NCBI RefSeq assembly: GCF_023715565.1
Contig: NZ_JAMBOJ010000031.1
Span: 1-57,717, forward strand
DNA: 57,717 nucleotides
From: Cytobacillus firmus
GTDB taxonomy: Bacteria; Bacillota; Bacilli; Bacillales; Cytobacillaceae
Direction of reading: 5' to 3'
In this document: piece after piece, positions 26,635-34,775 of the stretch
Layout: each line of letters opens with the position of its first letter
How positions within the stretch are numbered: position 1 is the stretch's first letter
The notes under the pieces: model-generated
Seen by the model: only the letters and a program-made list of their open reading frames with translations
What the model was told of the DNA's origin: nothing
Databases searched by the model: none
Made by a program: the position numbers and the translations under genes

Positions 26635-27583
26635 AATTTAATAGCTTCTTTGCCTTATGAAGCTGAAGATCCGCATCCTCTATCATTTTTTCCAGAAGCT
26701 CCTTTACGCTCGGGAGATCACAAATCAGGCCGGCTATTTGCCCGCTGTTCATAAAACCTTCATTGCCGTTTCCATTTATTGCTCCAACTTTATGAAAATC
26801 TTCAGAAGTTAATAGATTAAACTCATCAAGAGAGATTCCTTGTTTTTCGTAATCCAGCAATTTATTGGCATAACCGGTGGCAATCACTCTTCGTATCCTG
26901 CCAACTGAACGCCCCACAATAAGGGTTTCATGATCAGATGCTTCAATGATTTTCTTTTTATATTCCGGATGAAATGGCGCCTCTTTGGTTGCTATGAATC
27001 TCGTGCCCATTTGTACACCGCTCGCCCCAAGGGCAAGCATAGCGGCAAGCCCTTTGCCATCACCGATTCCTCCGGCTGCCACGACAGGAACTGAGACTTG
27101 GTCTATTATTTGAGGGATCAATACGAGTGTAGTGGTTTCAAGAGCACTATTGATTCCAGCTGCCTCATACCCTTCTGCCGCAATGATATCAGCTCCTGCT
27201 GCCTCTGCTTTTAGCGCCTGTCTTACAGAAGCAGCCACTGTAATGACCTTCACCCCATTTTCGTGCAGCTTAGGTATAAAAGGGGCAGGATTTCCAGCCG
27301 AAAGGGATACTGCAGGAATCTTATGTTTAATGATAAGGGATAAGATTTCCTTAACATACGGGGAAACACTTAAGGCAATGTTAACGGCAAAGGGCCTATC
27401 TGTTAAACTCTTAGTTTCTACTATTATCTTCTCAACTTCCTCCGGAGGCATTGTTCCTGCTCCGATAGTGCCAAGACCGCCGGCTTCAGAGACGGCGGCT
27501 GTCAAAATGGCGTTGCTGATATTCCCCATGCCGCCCTGGATGATTGGATATTTAATATTTAAAATGTCTATTAATATATTCAA
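26633..27583 (-). CDS. Nitronate monooxygenase / FabK-like FMN enzyme
   Basis: TIM-barrel flavoprotein of 316 residues in the 2-nitropropane dioxygenase family: IIQGGMGNISN near the N-terminus, VPVVAAGGIGDGKGLAAMLALGA (about 170-192) and GVQMGTRFIATKEA phosphate-binding segments. Members oxidise alkyl nitronates or reduce enoyl-ACP (FabK); sequence alone does not decide. Translation starts at TTG after AAGGGGG. It lies between PaaX and the ABC transporter, and its promoter carries a variant of the paa operator, so a role linked to aromatic catabolism is possible but unproven. Confidence 0.78.
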   Translation of the reverse strand: MNILIDILNIKYPIIQGGMGNISNAILTAAVSEAGGLGTIGAGTMPPEEVEKIIVETKSLTDRPFAVNIALSVSPYVKEILSLIIKHKIPAVSLSAGNPAPFIPKLHENGVKVITVAASVRQALKAEAAGADIIAAEGYEAAGINSALETTTLVLIPQIIDQVSVPVVAAGGIGDGKGLAAMLALGASGVQMGTRFIATKEAPFHPEYKKKIIEASDHETLIVGRSVGRIRRVIATGYANKLLDYEKQGISLDEFNLLTSEDFHKVGAINGNGNEGFMNSGQIAGLICDLPSVKELLEKMIEDADLQLHKAKKLLN

Positions 27584-27597
27584 CTGAATTCCCCCTT

Positions 27598-27615
27598 CGT
27601 TAAAATAATGTTATA
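27598..27615. promoter_or_regulatory. Candidate PaaX-regulon operator (nitronate monooxygenase-like gene)
   Basis: CG, 9 bases, TGTTATA: the CGTTATA half-site with one change and the same spacing as the other three sites. 15-32 bases upstream of the start, overlapping a possible promoter (TTGTCA at 27631-27636, minus strand). Confidence 0.4.
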
Positions 27616-27648
27616 TTAATTTCATCAATTTGACAATTAGTGAAATAC

Positions 27649-27694
27649 AAAAAAGAGCCATCCTGCTTCCTATGCAGAAAAATGGCTCTTTTTT
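27649..27694. terminator. Terminator after paaX
   Basis: AAAAAAGAGCCAT (27649-27661) pairs with ATGGCTCTTTTTT (27682-27694), with an inner CTGC/GCAG stem. The hairpin reaches the paaX stop. Confidence 0.88.
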
Positions 27695-28569
27695 CACTCA
27701 ACCATGTAAGGGTGATTTAATGCGTCATAATCAGCCGCTCTGTTTTTCAGTTCATTTCCTTCTTTAAAAACACTTTCAAAGAATCTGGATGCAGGTTCTG
27801 CTAATTCTTTATAATATTCACTGAATAAGGCAGCAGCATGACTGCCCAGCCACTTATCAGGAAGAAGCTCTTCAGGGAGTCCAGGATCATAAAATAGAAA
27901 TTTCCGGTATTCATGCACAAGCTTCGTTCTTTCTACGAAACATTCTGCATCAGTCATATTTCCCTTCAGGATCTTATTTTTATCAATTATATATTTCTGG
28001 CTGTATTGGGAAATAAATTCCTGGTATTTTTCATTGATTTCTGTCAGGTTCCAGCTTTTTTCTACAATTTCGATATTTTTATGCGGACCTGCATATCGGG
28101 CAATAAAGAAATCGACATAGTCGGCAATATCATATTTCTCAATTAAATCAAATACTTGTTTCTCAAGATTATTAGCCGAGATCCAGCAGCTGCTGGACAT
28201 GGATCCAAAACCGCTCCATACAAGCTCCTTGCGCAATTCATCTCTCACATTGCGTATTTCCTCCGGGATCGTATACATAAGGATGCGCCACTCGCCATCC
28301 CACTCCTCAGGCTTTAATTTAAAAATACGTTTAGCCGCTTCCTCAATCCTTTTCTGGCCTCTTGGCGTTAAGGAATAGTAGCTTTTATTGCCGATCTTGT
28401 CTGCACTCACCCAGCCCTGTTTATTCATGCGTGAAATAGCAGCTCTGACAGACTGGTCATTGTGCCCGAATTCACTTAATAGCTTTATAAGACTGCCAAT
28501 CCAAATTTTGCTTCCATAGTGTGAAATATAATCACCATAAAGTGTGAAAATCATTGATCTTGTATTCAA
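27694..28569 (-). CDS. paaX: PaaX family transcriptional repressor of phenylacetate catabolism
   Basis: N-terminal winged-helix region with MIFTLYGDYISHYGSKIWIG and VRAAISRMNKQGWVSADKIG (about 40-60, recognition helix), then the central PaaX domain (GEWRILMYTIPEE near 95) and the C-terminal PaaX_C region; 291 residues, as usual. Known PaaX proteins repress paa genes until phenylacetyl-CoA binds. Translation starts at TTG after GAGG. A GAACG-N9-CGTTA site just upstream suggests autoregulation. It sits downstream of paaJ, separated by 176 bases with its own promoter. Confidence 0.93.
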   Translation of the reverse strand: MNTRSMIFTLYGDYISHYGSKIWIGSLIKLLSEFGHNDQSVRAAISRMNKQGWVSADKIGNKSYYSLTPRGQKRIEEAAKRIFKLKPEEWDGEWRILMYTIPEEIRNVRDELRKELVWSGFGSMSSSCWISANNLEKQVFDLIEKYDIADYVDFFIARYAGPHKNIEIVEKSWNLTEINEKYQEFISQYSQKYIIDKNKILKGNMTDAECFVERTKLVHEYRKFLFYDPGLPEELLPDKWLGSHAAALFSEYYKELAEPASRFFESVFKEGNELKNRAADYDALNHPYMVE

Positions 28570-28601
28570 CTTGCCTTCATCCTCATTTCATCATGCCGGT
28601 T

Positions 28602-28622
28602 GAACGGAAGAATTTCGTTATA
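28602..28622. promoter_or_regulatory. Candidate PaaX operator in the paaX promoter
   Basis: GAACG (28602-28606), 9 bases, CGTTATA (28616-28622). It lies 33-53 bases upstream of the paaX start and directly downstream of a TACAAT (28629-28634, minus strand) that could be the -10 box, so it would overlap the transcription start. Confidence 0.55.
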
Positions 28623-28745
28623 AAGTATTGTACTAAAGTTAGGCAGGTTTGAAAACTTTTTCAGCATACTAAATAAATTGCCTTCGTAGACCAGCACTAA
28701 AATCATTAAGAACACAATGACCATAGAGAATTAGTGCCTCTATTG

Positions 28746-29942
28746 TCAGCGCTCAACAATAGTTGAAATTCCCTGCCCGACGCCTACACACATCGTTGCC
28801 AGGCCATATTTTGAATTCCTGCGCTTCATCTCATGCAATAATGTTGTCAGAATACGTGCGCCGCTCGCCCCAAGCGGATGGCCAAATGCAATCGCTCCTC
28901 CATTCACGTTTATCAGTTCCGGATCTGCACCCAGTTCTTTGATACAGGCGATAGATTGTGAAGCAAATGCTTCATTTAATTCAGTTAAATCTATATCACT
29001 CATGGCAAGTCCTGCCCTCTTTAAGGCTTTCTGAGTGGAAAAAACAGGACCTGCTCCCATAATCGACGGTTCAAGCCCTGCTGCCGCGGAAACAATATAA
29101 GTTCCAAGGGGCTTTAATCCCAGTTCACGGGCTTTTTCCTCTGACATCAGCAGCAACACAGAGGCACCATCGTTAACCCCTGAAGCATTGCCTGCAGTAA
29201 CAGTACCGCCCTGAAAAATGGGTTTTAAACGTGAGAGCTTTTCATAAGATGTTTCCGGACGAGGATGCTCATCATGTGAAATCGTGATTTCCTTCCCTTT
29301 TTTATCCATGTATGTAACAGGGATGATTTCATCGTCAAATAAGCCTTTTTCAATTGCTGATTTTGCCTTCTTCTGGCTTTCAAAAGCAAACCGGTCCTGT
29401 TCTTCACGGGAAATACCATATTTCTCTGCAACATTTTCTGCGGTCTTTGGCATGCTTTCAGCACCATATATAGTCTCAAGCCTGCTGTTTGTAAATCGCC
29501 AACCTATAGTTGTGTCGAACATTTCCATATTCCCTCTCGGATACTCGCTGCTCGGCTTTGCCATGACAAATGGTGCACGGGTCATGCTTTCCGTGCCGCC
29601 TGCAATAAAAACATCTCCTTCTCCCGCTAAAATAGCGCGTGCAGCATAATTTACAGCATCTAAACCAGAACCGCAAAGCCGGTTAACCGTTGTAGCAGCC
29701 ACTTCGACAGGCAAACCGGCGAGCAAAGCTGCCATCCTGGCGACATTGCGGTTATCTTCTCCTGCCTGATTTGCATTTCCCAATATGACCTCTTCAATTT
29801 CTGCAGGGTTCACCACGGGATTTCTATCCAGCAGGGCCTTAATAACGATGGCTCCCAAATCATCAGGACGTATATCCTTTAACACACCTTTATATCTTCC
29901 TATCGGTGTCCGGACTGCATCCACAATTACTGCTTTTCTCAT
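28746..29942 (-). CDS. paaJ: 3-oxoadipyl-CoA thiolase
   Basis: Thiolase of 398 residues expected to split 3-oxoadipyl-CoA (and the 5,6-dehydrosuberyl analogue) to acetyl-CoA and succinyl-CoA at the end of phenylacetate catabolism. Nucleophilic Cys in [11 protein letters not shown] (about 90), His in [11 protein letters not shown] (about 350), second Cys in MCVGVGQG (about 385). The DTTIGWRF segment and [10 protein letters not shown] resemble PaaJ/PcaF rather than acetoacetyl-CoA thiolases. Start overlaps the paaH stop by ATGA, indicating coupling. Confidence 0.88.
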   Translation of the reverse strand: MRKAVIVDAVRTPIGRYKGVLKDIRPDDLGAIVIKALLDRNPVVNPAEIEEVILGNANQAGEDNRNVARMAALLAGLPVEVAATTVNRLCGSGLDAVNYAARAILAGEGDVFIAGGTESMTRAPFVMAKPSSEYPRGNMEMFDTTIGWRFTNSRLETIYGAESMPKTAENVAEKYGISREEQDRFAFESQKKAKSAIEKGLFDDEIIPVTYMDKKGKEITISHDEHPRPETSYEKLSRLKPIFQGGTVTAGNASGVNDGASVLLLMSEEKARELGLKPLGTYIVSAAAGLEPSIMGAGPVFSTQKALKRAGLAMSDIDLTELNEAFASQSIACIKELGADPELINVNGGAIAFGHPLGASGARILTTLLHEMKRRNSKYGLATMCVGVGQGISTIVER

Positions 29943-30805
29943 TGCCTGACACCCTCTCTTGCAGTGTAATCATAAACGCCTCTGCCCGTTTTGCGTCCAA
30001 GCCTGCCAGCTTTTACATATTGTTCAAGGAGGGGTGCTGGCCGATATTTTTCACCCAGCTTACTGTGAAGGTATTTTAAATTATTCAGGCGCGTATCGAG
30101 GCCGACAAGGTCGCCCAGTTCAAACGGGCCCATTGGATAATTCAACCCAAGCTTAATGGCTTTATCAATATCTTCAGGAGTGCCTAGACCTTCCTGCAGC
30201 ATATAAAATGCTTCATTCCCCACGAGCGCGCTGATCCTGCTCGTCACGAAGCCAGGAAACTCTTTTATGACGACTGATTCTTTTCCCATCTGCTCGGCAG
30301 CATGTTTTATTAACTGTGCTGTTTCTTCGCTCGTTTCAAGCCCTTTAATAATTTCTACAAGCGGCATTTTATGGACGGGATTAAAGAAATGCATGGCAAT
30401 TACTTTGTCCGGACGATTGGTAAAGGATCCAATCTCAGTTGGACTCATGGTAGAGGTGTTCGTTGCAAAACAGCAATGCTCTGAGGCGTGCTGATCGATC
30501 ACTTCAAAAATATTTTTCTTTATATCCATCACTTCAGGGACTGCTTCAATAACAAGATCTGCTTCACTTACATGCTGTGCAAGACCTACAGAATATTCAA
30601 GACGGTTCTTGCTTTCTTCCATATCAGCAGCTGTAATTTTATTCCCCGCGAGCCCTTTTTCAAAGATGCTGTCAATCTCTTTTTCCGCCCGGATTAATTG
30701 CTCCTGGCTGATATCTACAAGGGTTGTATGGAAGCCACCGACTGCACTGACATACGCAATCCCGCGCCCCATCACACCTGAACCGATTACGACAATATTT
30801 TTCAA
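29939..30805 (-). CDS. paaH: 3-hydroxyacyl-CoA dehydrogenase
   Basis: NAD-dependent enzyme of 288 residues oxidising 3-hydroxyadipyl-CoA to 3-oxoadipyl-CoA. Rossmann motif VIGSGVMGRGIA (about 5), HFFNPVHKMPLVEII (catalytic His about 140), and the C-terminal domain NYPMGPFELGDLVGLD. TTG start after AAAGGGGG. A terminator hairpin lies only 23 bases upstream of this start, so the gene may be under attenuation or read-through from paaG. Related 3-hydroxybutyryl-CoA dehydrogenases are the main alternative. Confidence 0.88.
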   Translation of the reverse strand: MKNIVVIGSGVMGRGIAYVSAVGGFHTTLVDISQEQLIRAEKEIDSIFEKGLAGNKITAADMEESKNRLEYSVGLAQHVSEADLVIEAVPEVMDIKKNIFEVIDQHASEHCCFATNTSTMSPTEIGSFTNRPDKVIAMHFFNPVHKMPLVEIIKGLETSEETAQLIKHAAEQMGKESVVIKEFPGFVTSRISALVGNEAFYMLQEGLGTPEDIDKAIKLGLNYPMGPFELGDLVGLDTRLNNLKYLHSKLGEKYRPAPLLEQYVKAGRLGRKTGRGVYDYTAREGVRQ

Positions 30806-30827
30806 GGTATTATCCCCCTTTCAGTTT

Positions 30828-30859
30828 AAAAAAAGACGAGCACCCGTACGAGATGCTCG
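30828..30859 (-). terminator. Terminator-like hairpin directly before paaH
   Basis: CGAGCA (30837-30842) pairs with TGCTCG (30854-30859); on the minus strand seven T follow at 30828-30834. Only 23 bases separate it from the paaH start, too few for a promoter, so it must be read through or act as an attenuator. Confidence 0.75.
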
Positions 30860-30866
30860 CAAACCA

Positions 30867-30886
30867 TATAACGGGCAAATATTCTA
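30867..30886 (-). promoter_or_regulatory. Degenerate copy of the paa operator half-site
   Basis: TATAACG is intact (30867-30873), but at N9 spacing the partner reads TCTA instead of CGTTA. It is 62 bases upstream of paaH. Weak on its own; noted because the half-site is shared with the full sites. Confidence 0.2.
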
Positions 30887-30964
30887 AAAATTAATTCTAG
30901 TTTTATCGCAGTCTAACTGGCAGTAAAACCCCACTAATTGAAGTTCAACTTTCTTATTTTACAA

Positions 30965-31119
30965 GGCTCTTTTCGTATAATTTGTTGTTTTTCGCTTATC
31001 AATGTTGTCCGTTGATTGCAGTAAGAGTATGCGAATGCATTTTCGAGGATCTCGCAGCTTCCACTACAATCAACTCAGTAAATATAATATAAATAGCAAC
31101 AAACTTTACGAATACAGCC
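30965..31119 (-). repeat. Miniature inverted-repeat element, internally deleted copy
   Basis: 155-bp element bounded by GGCTCTTTTCG (30965) and an end reading GGCTGTATTCGTAAAG on the other strand. It matches the outer parts of the 280-bp copy at 41546-41825 in opposite orientation but lacks about 125 bases of its core. It lies between paaG and paaH, 12 bases past the paaG stop. The remaining spacer (30860-30964) holds a GTTTTA/TAAAAC hairpin and no gene. Confidence 0.82.
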
Positions 31120-31130
31120 TTTTACAATAG

Positions 31131-31904
31131 CTATTTCCCTTGAAACACAGGCTTCCGCTTTTCCATAAATGCCGCAACACCCTCTTTATGATCAAGAGTT
31201 AAGCCCGCAATCCGCTGTCCTTGCGCATCCCGCTCCAGACTATCTTCCAGAGTGGATTCCCAGCTCGCTTTCAGATTTTTCTTGATTATGGCTATCGCGG
31301 TTGTTGGCATACTTGCAAGCCTTTCTGCAAAAGCAGTTATTTCAATCTGCCATTGCTCCATTGGAATTACCTTTGTAGCAAGGCCCAGCTCTTTGGCTTC
31401 CTCTGCATTAATTTTTTCACCGAGAACTGCAAGCTCCATGGCTTTGGCATGACCGATCAGCTTAGGCAGAAAGTATAGATTTCCGGCGTCAGGCACCAGC
31501 CCGACATGTATAAAGGCTTCTAAGAAACTGGCTTTTTCAGATAGGAGCCTAAAATCACAGGCTAGTGCCAGACTCATTCCAGCACCTGCTGCCACCCCAT
31601 TTACAGCTGCAATAACAGGTTTCTCACATCTATGAATCTCCATCACCAACGGATTATAGAACCTCCGGAGAACCTCTCCATGATCCATGTCCTCATTTAC
31701 ACCCTGAAGATCCTGGCCGGAGCAGAATGCCCGGCCTTCACCTGTAATGACAAGACATCTGACTTCTTTATCCCTGCCAGCCTGTTTTACTGACTGCTGA
31801 ACCTCTTTATTTAACTGTTCAGTAAATGCATTCAGCTTATCCGGCCGGTTTAACGATATCCATGCTATACCGTTTGTGACCTCGTATTTTACGGTTTCAA
31901 ACAT
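31131..31904 (-). CDS. paaG: PaaG-like enoyl-CoA hydratase/isomerase (1,2-epoxyphenylacetyl-CoA isomerase)
   Basis: Crotonase-fold protein of 257 residues. Oxyanion-hole segments AFCSGQDLQGV (about 60) and NGVAAGAGMSLALACD (about 102), and the GLVPDAGNLYFLPKLIG stretch in which an acidic residue replaces the usual hydratase glutamate, as in PaaG. Expected to turn ring-1,2-epoxyphenylacetyl-CoA into oxepin-CoA. GGAGG precedes the ATG. It follows paaF by 18 bases. An element copy separates it from paaH. Paralogous crotonases are hard to tell apart, so the specific name is moderately sure. Confidence 0.82.
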   Translation of the reverse strand: MFETVKYEVTNGIAWISLNRPDKLNAFTEQLNKEVQQSVKQAGRDKEVRCLVITGEGRAFCSGQDLQGVNEDMDHGEVLRRFYNPLVMEIHRCEKPVIAAVNGVAAGAGMSLALACDFRLLSEKASFLEAFIHVGLVPDAGNLYFLPKLIGHAKAMELAVLGEKINAEEAKELGLATKVIPMEQWQIEITAFAERLASMPTTAIAIIKKNLKASWESTLEDSLERDAQGQRIAGLTLDHKEGVAAFMEKRKPVFQGK

Positions 31905-31922
31905 TCGCTATGTATACCTCCT

Positions 31923-32702
31923 CTACTTTCCTTTAAATTGAGGCTTGCGTTTTTCAATAAAGGCACTCATTCCTTCTTTTTGATCTTCTGTAGAGAATAA
32001 TAAGTAAAAATTCTTTCTTTCGAATTCCATTCCCTCATTTAAAGAAGTGTCTACTGCCTTTAGGACCGCTTCTTTAATGAGACGAATAGCGATTGGCGCC
32101 TGGCTTGAAATTTGTTCAGCCACTTTTATCGTTTCCTCAAACAGAAGCTCCTCTGCTATAAGCTGGTTGACGATGCCATGGTGAAGGGCTTCTCTCGCCG
32201 AGATTCTTTTACCGGTAAAAAGCCATTCCATTGCTTTCGTCTTTCCGACGAGCTTAGTTAGCCTTTGCGTGCCGCCAGCACCAGGCATAACGCCCAGGTT
32301 CACTTCCGGAAATCCAAATTCAGCGTTATCCGCCGCAAAAAGCAAGTCACAGCATAACGCAAGCTCAAAGCCTCCACCGAGGGCAAATCCCTGTACCGCG
32401 CCAATTATCGGTTTCTTAATCATGGCAAGGCGATCCCAATCTTTAAATTGATTGCGAAGCTCAAAATCGATGGCATGATCATTTGCCATTTCATCAATAT
32501 CTGCCCCGGCTGCAAAGGCCCTTCCATTGCCGCTTAATACGATGGCCTTGACGCTTGAGTCTGCCTCAAAGCCCTCCATTGCAGCAAGAATCTCTGAAAC
32601 CATCGTGCGGTTTATTGCATTTAGAACCTTGGGCCGGTTCAAAGCGATTAAACCAAGTTTTCCCTGCTGTGAAACATCAATAGTTTCATAGCTTTTACTC
32701 AT
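31923..32702 (-). CDS. paaF: PaaF-like enoyl-CoA hydratase
   Basis: Crotonase-fold hydratase of 259 residues with both catalytic glutamate regions: ALGGGFELALCCDLLFAAD (about 100-118) and FPEVNLGVMPGAGGTQRL (about 125-142), plus GRAFAAGADIDEM (about 60). Expected to hydrate 2,3-dehydroadipyl-CoA to 3-hydroxyadipyl-CoA. The frame is open to 32714, but the ATG at 32702 (GTGAGGA upstream) is the better start; it overlaps the EthD-like gene by 8 bases, indicating coupling. Confidence 0.85.
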   Translation of the reverse strand: MSKSYETIDVSQQGKLGLIALNRPKVLNAINRTMVSEILAAMEGFEADSSVKAIVLSGNGRAFAAGADIDEMANDHAIDFELRNQFKDWDRLAMIKKPIIGAVQGFALGGGFELALCCDLLFAADNAEFGFPEVNLGVMPGAGGTQRLTKLVGKTKAMEWLFTGKRISAREALHHGIVNQLIAEELLFEETIKVAEQISSQAPIAIRLIKEAVLKAVDTSLNEGMEFERKNFYLLFSTEDQKEGMSAFIEKRKPQFKGK

Positions 32703-33003
32703 CTGCTTCCTCACCGATCATAAGTGTGATAATATCACCTGCAAATTTCATGGCGTCTTTGCCTGATGCCTTGCCTTCGTCAGTTCTCATAGCTTCCTGC
32801 AGTGCTTCATGGCTGTCATAGTACATTTCGCACATCAAATAGTACTTCCCTTCGCCTCCCATAGGGCTGCCGACAATCCTTGTAACTTCCATTTTGCGGA
32901 GACCCGGAATTTTGGCCGTAAGAGGCGCGTGCGTATTAAAATAATGATTATCAAATGCCTCCTTATTTTCTGGATGCTTATAAAGAGCGATTAATTTTAC
33001 CAT
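32695..33003 (-). CDS. EthD-family small protein
   Basis: Ferredoxin-like alpha/beta barrel protein of 102 residues (EthD domain): KLIALYKHPENKEAFDNHYF at the start, a conserved THAPL (about 25) and a KYYLMCEMYYDS strand. EthD proteins accompany oxygenase systems and are often required for activity, but their reaction is usually unknown. Embedded between paaD and paaF in the paa operon, with AGAGGAAG before the ATG. A role in ring-oxidation or in handling the unstable epoxide or oxepin is conceivable, but only inferred. Confidence 0.78.
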   Translation of the reverse strand: MVKLIALYKHPENKEAFDNHYFNTHAPLTAKIPGLRKMEVTRIVGSPMGGEGKYYLMCEMYYDSHEALQEAMRTDEGKASGKDAMKFAGDIITLMIGEEADE

Positions 33004-33067
33004 TTGTCATCTTCCTCTCCATTTTTAATAGTTTTAGATATTGGATTTTATTTAAATAAAGAGCCTG

Positions 33068-33565
33068 CTACATCATAGTTGATACTGGTTTCATAGCTTC
33101 AAAAGGGTTCCTGCAGGATTTGCAGTATAAGATGCTGCGACAGGCTGTGGGGCCAAAAAGGTTATCCATCGTCGTGTATGCAGACCCGCAAAAAGGGCAA
33201 TCCACATGCCATTCGCCTGTTTCACTTATGAATTTTGGGGGTGGCGCAATCCCGAATTCCTTAAGCTTTATCCTGCCGTTCTCAGTTACCCGGTCAGACG
33301 TCCATGGCGGATGATAGATAAACTGGACTTCTACTTTTTCAAAAATCCCTTCTTTTCCCAGCTCATGTTCAACGTTTTTTCGAATAATATCTAAGGCAGG
33401 GCATCCCATAAAAGTAGGCAGGAGTTTAACCAAAACTGACTGGCCCTCCACCTTAATCTGTTCCACCATTCCTAAATCAACGATTGAAATGGTATCTATT
33501 TCAGGGTCTTTAACATTGTGAAGCGCTTCTAACGCGGTTTTTATCAACATTTGATCCTGCTCCAT
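33068..33565 (-). CDS. paaD: Phenylacetyl-CoA epoxidase assembly protein PaaD
   Basis: MIP18/DUF59-type protein of 165 residues, thought to help mature the metal or Fe-S sites of the epoxidase. N-terminal domain KDPEIDTISIVDLGMV...LLPTFMGCPALDII (about 18-60) with the conserved Cys, and a C-terminal zinc-ribbon with CPFCGS and CKSC (about 122 and 150). AGGGTGATG precedes the ATG. It follows paaC by 21 bases, in the usual ABCD order. Confidence 0.92.
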   Translation of the reverse strand: MEQDQMLIKTALEALHNVKDPEIDTISIVDLGMVEQIKVEGQSVLVKLLPTFMGCPALDIIRKNVEHELGKEGIFEKVEVQFIYHPPWTSDRVTENGRIKLKEFGIAPPPKFISETGEWHVDCPFCGSAYTTMDNLFGPTACRSILYCKSCRNPFEAMKPVSTMM

Positions 33566-33586
33566 TTACATCACCCTTTAGAAAAC

Positions 33587-34408
33587 TTACCAGCTTGCAG
33601 CTGGATTTATGCTATACACCTCGCTCAAAGTGGACAAGGCGTCATCCAGGTCGGCAGTATGCTCTCCTATTCGGCCATTTCCATTCTTCATAGCAATATC
33701 CGCTTCTGAGACTGACAGATTGACAGATTCAAAAACAGGCTTCATGATAAACAGCCAGCGCTGCTTTAAAACTTCTTCCTTTTCAACTAGGTCATGTTCA
33801 GCCATTTCTTTTGCCAGTGGCCCCAAATTCAATACTCCTTCGAAATCCGCTAAGACCTTCCCAATGGCCGCTTCCATTCTCGTTCTGGCTTCTCCGCCAG
33901 CCTGCATCAGCTGTATGACCCAGGTTTTCCAATGAAGAAGGTGGTAATAAAGCTCCATATTGACCTTTAATGCTACCTCGGCTAAAGGCTGATAAGAAGA
34001 GTTTTTCAGAGAGTCCAATCTGATTTTTTTCGCTTGGGAATAAAAATAATTCCTTACAACTGCAAATGCCCAGTCATATTGAGCTGAAGACAAGTAATGA
34101 CCAGGGCCATTTACCAATTCTAAAAGGACAGCATTTTGCCTTTCAGATGCCTCTCTTGCATGTGCAAGACTGTCTACATTACCTTCACCGAGATTGGACA
34201 ACAGCTGATAAAACATGGCCGCATGGCCCATGGTATCCTGACTGATAGATGAAAAGGCGACATCCTCCTCTATATGGGGCGCCAGGCCAAGCCATTCTGA
34301 ACCCCGGTAGGCAAGGATGAAATCATCGTCAGCCAGCTGATACAATAATGATGTCAGTGCCGGTTTAATCTTAGAGTCGATTGGTATATTTCCTGCTGGC
34401 TCATTCAC
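33587..34408 (-). CDS. paaC: Phenylacetyl-CoA epoxidase structural subunit PaaC
   Basis: Ferritin-like helical protein of 273 residues that pairs with PaaA in the epoxidase heterodimer. Conserved stretches LLYQLADDDFILAYRGSEWLG (about 18-38), SISQDTMGHAAMFYQLL (about 54-70) and YHLLHWKTWVIQL (about 154). Translation starts at GTG after GGAGGGGTG; the start overlaps the paaB end. In characterised systems PaaC is structural, and PaaA carries the working diiron site. Confidence 0.93.
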   Translation of the reverse strand: MNEPAGNIPIDSKIKPALTSLLYQLADDDFILAYRGSEWLGLAPHIEEDVAFSSISQDTMGHAAMFYQLLSNLGEGNVDSLAHAREASERQNAVLLELVNGPGHYLSSAQYDWAFAVVRNYFYSQAKKIRLDSLKNSSYQPLAEVALKVNMELYYHLLHWKTWVIQLMQAGGEARTRMEAAIGKVLADFEGVLNLGPLAKEMAEHDLVEKEEVLKQRWLFIMKPVFESVNLSVSEADIAMKNGNGRIGEHTADLDDALSTLSEVYSINPAASW

Positions 34409-34751
34409 CTTTTTTCACCCCTCCCCATGAAAGAATCTCCTTTTCATCAAGCATTTCCTGCTCATAGTGGCGCCACTTTTTCTTCAGATATCCATATCCT
34501 TTAGTCGTGCGGTATTCTTTGTTATCCAGACGCTGAAGTGATTGCTTTTCTTCCGGCGTCAGCTTGCGTATATCAGAGCGTTTGACCACCCAGATATCAG
34601 CAACCGCCTCTCTCCTCATAAAATTTTCCTGCGCCATGACGAGTGCAAGCTCCCGATTTGGCGCCAGCAGGGAAAATTGATATTGCAGAGGCGAGGTATC
34701 GGTTCTTTGACTAAAAACTTCAAATTCCTGATAGAATCCTTCGTTACCCAA
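34401..34751 (-). CDS. paaB: Phenylacetyl-CoA epoxidase subunit PaaB
   Basis: Small subunit (116 residues) linking PaaAC dimers into the larger complex. FYQEFEVFSQRTDTSPLQYQ near the N-terminus and LALVMAQENFMRREAVADIW (about 36-55) are typical. An open frame begins with ATG at 34766, but that ATG is part of the GGGAGGGG ribosome site; the TTG at 34751 is the likelier start. The family is about 95-120 residues. Its end overlaps paaC by 8 bases. Confidence 0.9.
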   Translation of the reverse strand: MGNEGFYQEFEVFSQRTDTSPLQYQFSLLAPNRELALVMAQENFMRREAVADIWVVKRSDIRKLTPEEKQSLQRLDNKEYRTTKGYGYLKKKWRHYEQEMLDEKEILSWGGVKKGE

Positions 34752-34775
34752 AGGTACCCCTCCCATCTGAACAGT

